From a virus: 34,941 nucleotides of DNA. Made by a program: the position numbers and the translations under genes. The notes beneath the pieces are model-generated. The model did not search any database. It saw only the letters and a program-made list of their open reading frames with translations, and was not told the DNA's origin. This document shows positions 32,964-34,941 of the stretch, in pieces. The DNA lies in IMG/VR virus record IMGVR_UViG_3300006071_000043, positions 1 through 34,941 of that record; one strand, 5' to 3'. The first letter of the stretch is position 1, and every line of letters begins with the position of its first letter.

Positions 32964-33864
32964 TATTGGCCTTAACATGGCTCTTAAAGGTGGGCTAGGT
33001 TTTGGTCGCCAAGTTCTTATTTGGGGCAATAAATCTGCTGGTAAATCTTCTTTTTGTTTGCAGATGATTTCAGAAGCTCAAAAAAATGGCAAGACCTGTG
33101 CTTGGATTGATGCAGAAGCATCTTACGATCCTGCGTGGGCAACAAAGTTAGGTGTAGATTCAGACAAACTTATTTATTCGCCTGCTAAAACAATTAACGA
33201 TATGGTTGACGTTGCACAGCAACTTATGGAAGCTGGAGTTGATGTTATTGTTGTAGATTCAATTTCTGCTCTATTACCCGCTATCTATTTTGAAAAAGAT
33301 AGTACAGATTTAAAAAAACTAGAAGACACCAAGCAAATTGGTGCAGAAGCAAAGGATATGACACATGCAGTCAAAATGCTTAATTATGCCAATAAGAATA
33401 CGCTACTCGTTCTTATTTCGCAACAAAGAAATCAATTCGGAAGTATGCATGCTTCACACATTCCAACAGGGGGTATGGCGGTTAAGTTTTTCTCCTCTAC
33501 CGTCATCAAACTCTGGTCTTCGGAAGCTGAAGCAAATGCAATCAAATCTGGTGTTCAAGTTGGCGACAAGATTATTGAACAAAGAGTTGGCAGACCAGTT
33601 AACTGGATCATTGACTACAATAAGCTTGGTCCCCCCAATCTTTCAGGTCAATACGACTTTTACTATCAAGGGGAAGCTCTTGGAGTTGACTCTGTTGGAG
33701 AAGTCCTTGATACAGCAGAAATGATGGGCATAGTCCAAAAGGGCGGTGCTTGGTACACAGTTGGAGAAGAAAGATTTCAAGGTCGTGCAAAGACTGTAGA
33801 ATATCTTAGAGCTAACCCAGATATTGTTGAAAAGTTACAAGGAGAGATTTATGACAAGTCTTGA
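32866..33864 (+). CDS. RecA-like recombinase
   Basis: 332 aa, ATG 32866 with GAGAAGAG upstream; the early part (ILAKLDPKTRARVQLATKVEVE) has no other good start before the core. Core: GNKSAGKSS Walker A at 54-62, a WIDAEASYDP segment with the catalytic Glu (about 82-91), VIVVDSISALLP Walker B at about 125-136, and ISQQRNQFG (L2-type loop, about 185) with TGGMAVKFFSS (about 200-210). It binds single-stranded DNA and pairs it with homologous duplex. It lacks the C-terminal extension of cellular RecA. Phage RecA in a replication block supports recombination-dependent replication and repair. Overlaps the gene before it by 98 bases and the one after it by 14. Confidence 0.93.
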   Translation: MITEEILAKLDPKTRARVQLATKVEVEKQKTPSIGLNMALKGGLGFGRQVLIWGNKSAGKSSFCLQMISEAQKNGKTCAWIDAEASYDPAWATKLGVDSDKLIYSPAKTINDMVDVAQQLMEAGVDVIVVDSISALLPAIYFEKDSTDLKKLEDTKQIGAEAKDMTHAVKMLNYANKNTLLVLISQQRNQFGSMHASHIPTGGMAVKFFSSTVIKLWSSEAEANAIKSGVQVGDKIIEQRVGRPVNWIIDYNKLGPPNLSGQYDFYYQGEALGVDSVGEVLDTAEMMGIVQKGGAWYTVGEERFQGRAKTVEYLRANPDIVEKLQGEIYDKS

Positions 33865-34048
33865 AAATTTTCTTAATGGTAGCAAAAAAGTAAATCCACC
33901 ATTGCAATCAATGGAACCAGCAAGCGGTTCGTTTGCCTGTCAAAATAAAGAATGCAATGAAGTTGTTTACGAAGGATATATTGACAGAGCACACAGCAAG
34001 TTAAAGTGGGTTTGTAGTCAAGGTCATGATTCAGCGGTATCTATTTAA
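33851..34048 (+). CDS. Small zinc-ribbon protein after recA
   Basis: 65 aa from ATG 33851 (AAGGAGAG 5 bases upstream; an upstream in-frame TTG is not favoured). Cys/His set CQNKEC (30-35) and CSQGH (57-61) suggests one zinc site. The rest is an unremarkable VVYEGYIDRAHSKLKWV strand pair. It overlaps the RecA stop by 14 bases and its stop overlaps the next start as TAATG. Possibly a nucleic-acid adaptor; function not known. Confidence 0.65.
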   Translation: MTSLENFLNGSKKVNPPLQSMEPASGSFACQNKECNEVVYEGYIDRAHSKLKWVCSQGHDSAVSI

Positions 34049-34356
34049 TGTCAGAGCGTGGGGAAGTTAAAAGAGATGGTGCTAAAGCTCAAAAGAATTC
34101 TGGACGTGGTGATTATCAAAAGGGTGATGCAGTCTGGCATGATTTCGTGGTTGATTACAAAGAGTATGAAAAGTCAATATCCATTAGCCAATCAATTTGG
34201 TCTAAAATTTGTACGGATACTTTTAAAGTATCACGTGAAAAGTACCCAGTACTTAAACTTATACTTGGAGGAACAGGTCAGAAGACTAGACTTGCTGTAA
34301 TTGAATGGGCTTTATTTGAACAAATGGTAGAGTGTTGGGAGACACATAATGATTGA
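34048..34356 (+). CDS. Possible PD-(D/E)xK nuclease-like protein
   Basis: 102 aa, TAATG-coupled. Reads SERGEVKRDGAKAQKNSGRG, then GDAVWHDFVVDYKEY: a G-D ... (8 residues) ... D-Y-K arrangement like that of archaeal-type Holliday junction resolvases and other PD-(D/E)xK nucleases (the 'KGDA...VDYKE' segment at about 26-40). The SISQSIWSKI helix and LAVIEWALFEQMVE end are also seen in this group of actinophage proteins as I recall. Lies next to recA, which would fit junction processing. The motif is short and the call is tentative. Confidence 0.5.
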   Translation: MSERGEVKRDGAKAQKNSGRGDYQKGDAVWHDFVVDYKEYEKSISISQSIWSKICTDTFKVSREKYPVLKLILGGTGQKTRLAVIEWALFEQMVECWETHND

Positions 34357-34531
34357 TGAAACAAATGTTGATGAGTTTCAAATTTGGTTTGAAAACGGAG
34401 TAAATCGTGGTTGGATTTCGAATGTTGTCTGTGCGACACATGACGGTATCCCGCCCATTAATGAAGAAGAAGAGCAAGAATGGGAAGCGGGCGGAGACCC
34501 ATGCCAATTCGTAGTTAGAATTCTTGAATGA
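34349..34531 (+). CDS. Small acidic protein with Cys pair
   Basis: 60 aa, 8-base overlap with the gene before; GGAGACAC upstream. Pattern W...GWISNVVCATHDGIPP, then EEEEQEWEAGGDPCQF. Two Cys and a central His might bind metal. Very similar 'GW.S..vC.tHDG.P...eE...w..GgDPC' proteins are frequent in actinophages, as I recall, with no known role. Stop overlaps the next start as ATGA. Confidence 0.6.
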   Translation: MIDETNVDEFQIWFENGVNRGWISNVVCATHDGIPPINEEEEQEWEAGGDPCQFVVRILE

Positions 34532-34854
34532 CAGAAAAACCAGTTATTGAATTAATCAGCGAACTTACAGAGTTCAATGATATGAAATCGTACATGAATG
34601 ATCCTGATTTAGACTATGCTCTTGATTTGATTATTAAGCTTATTACTAAGCCAGATGTTCCTTCATCCAAAATTCCAGACCTTATTGTTAAGATGCAGGC
34701 TTTGTCTGCTAAATTTGCTATGATGTCACGCTACTATACCACCTTTGAAAAAGGCGGGGAGAATAGCAAAAAGAAAAACGTATATTACACTGCTGAAGAA
34801 GCAATAGACAAGCTTGTTGCAGCATTAAAATATTCAATGAAAGGTAATTACTAG
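34528..34854 (+). CDS. Helical protein of unknown function
   Basis: 108 aa, ATGA overlap with the gene before. Helical with Leu/Ile spacing (VIELISELTEFNDMKSYMND, YALDLIIKLITKP, IPDLIVKMQALSAKFAMMSR) and a basic YYTTFEKGGENSKKKN segment. Predicted all-alpha, perhaps a small adaptor. No family recognised. It ends the run of coupled genes before the next promoter. Confidence 0.6.
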   Translation: MTEKPVIELISELTEFNDMKSYMNDPDLDYALDLIIKLITKPDVPSSKIPDLIVKMQALSAKFAMMSRYYTTFEKGGENSKKKNVYYTAEEAIDKLVAALKYSMKGNY

Positions 34855-34868
34855 AACACTTGAGTGTG

Positions 34869-34877
34869 TGATATAAT
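34869..34877 (+). promoter_or_regulatory. Extended -10 promoter TGATATAAT
   Basis: Perfect TATAAT (34872-34877) with TG upstream. The transcription start would fall at 34884, which is the A of an ATG, so the downstream gene should be leaderless. Confidence 0.7.
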
Positions 34878-34883
34878 AAACAT

Positions 34884-34941
34884 ATGAAACCACACAACAA
34901 GCTTCCAGAACCAGAAATTGGTCAAATTTTTGAAGGTTGGA
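34884..34941 (+). CDS. Start of a leaderless gene (3' end outside window)
   Basis: First 19 codons of a frame open to the window edge (MKPHNKLPEPEIGQIFEGW). Seven bases after the -10 hexamer's end lies the ATG, with no ribosome site. Too short to classify. Confidence 0.6.
   Translation, partial: MKPHNKLPEPEIGQIFEGW

Noticed and set aside
1-34941. Many open frames on the minus strand (for example opposite 4912-5211, 8233-8535, 30903-31373)
   Set aside because: All lie antisense to clear genes, have low-complexity or unlikely protein composition, lack ribosome sites and would be the only leftward genes.
1-34941. tRNA genes, integrase, attachment sites, repressor
   Set aside because: None seen; intergenic gaps are under 100 bases and contain no cloverleaf, and no recombinase motif was found.

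Overview
The window is one densely packed, fully rightward segment of a tailed double-stranded DNA phage. It starts inside the major capsid protein gene and ends a few codons into another gene. The long tape measure protein (1726 aa), the tail chaperone pair with a frameshift and the lack of any contractile sheath or baseplate-wedge genes point to a siphovirus. By the usual rule of about 0.15 nm per residue the tail would be roughly 250 nm long. The DNA is AT-rich. The family make-up is typical of actinobacteriophages: a Rho-N/SAP-like protein beside the capsid, a TP901-type tape measure with a GPGTGTSDS motif near its end, and phage-encoded DnaB, DnaG, DnaE and RecA. Several genes appear to be read from leaderless mRNAs, which also fits an actinobacterial host. 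A low-GC freshwater actinobacterium is my guess, not something the sequence proves. No integrase, repressor, tRNA or CRISPR array was seen.

Layout. 1-3892: capsid, then a promoter and the head-tail connector/neck genes ending with a probable tail terminator. 3893-5532: tail tube gene with its own promoter and terminator, then the tail assembly chaperone and its -1 frameshift product. 5552-17051: tape measure, a distal-tail-like protein and a 1926-aa multidomain tail tip protein. 17065-20606: four Thr/Ser/Gly-rich tail or fibre proteins. 20649-23420: an unknown small protein, a zinc-ribbon plus GlcNAc-type glycosyltransferase, three overlapping small genes (coiled coil, cell-wall-type repeat, H-lectin-like) and a free-standing HNH endonuclease. 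23472-25862: metallophosphoesterase, holin-like membrane protein and small DNA-binding or unknown proteins. 25852-33864: replication and recombination genes (DnaB-like helicase, DnaG-like primase, single-strand binding protein, DNA polymerase III alpha, RecA). 33851-34941: small early-type genes, among them a possible PD-(D/E)xK nuclease.

How it works together. Genes are joined by ATGA or TAATG overlaps or gaps of a few bases, and transcription is re-initiated at about twelve sites whose -10 elements mostly read TGnTATAAT. Two hairpins (after the capsid and after the tail tube gene) each stand just before a new promoter, so the two most abundant structural proteins sit in their own transcription units. 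The phage brings most of a replisome (helicase, primase, SSB, replicase, recombinase), while no clamp, clamp loader or endolysin is visible here.

The least expected signal is not a gene: the pentamer GCGGG is strongly over-represented for such an AT-rich sequence, more on the + strand than the - strand. It occurs in all three reading frames, in intergenic DNA and in both terminator stems, which suggests a DNA-level motif (Chi-like, packaging or other) rather than codon choice.
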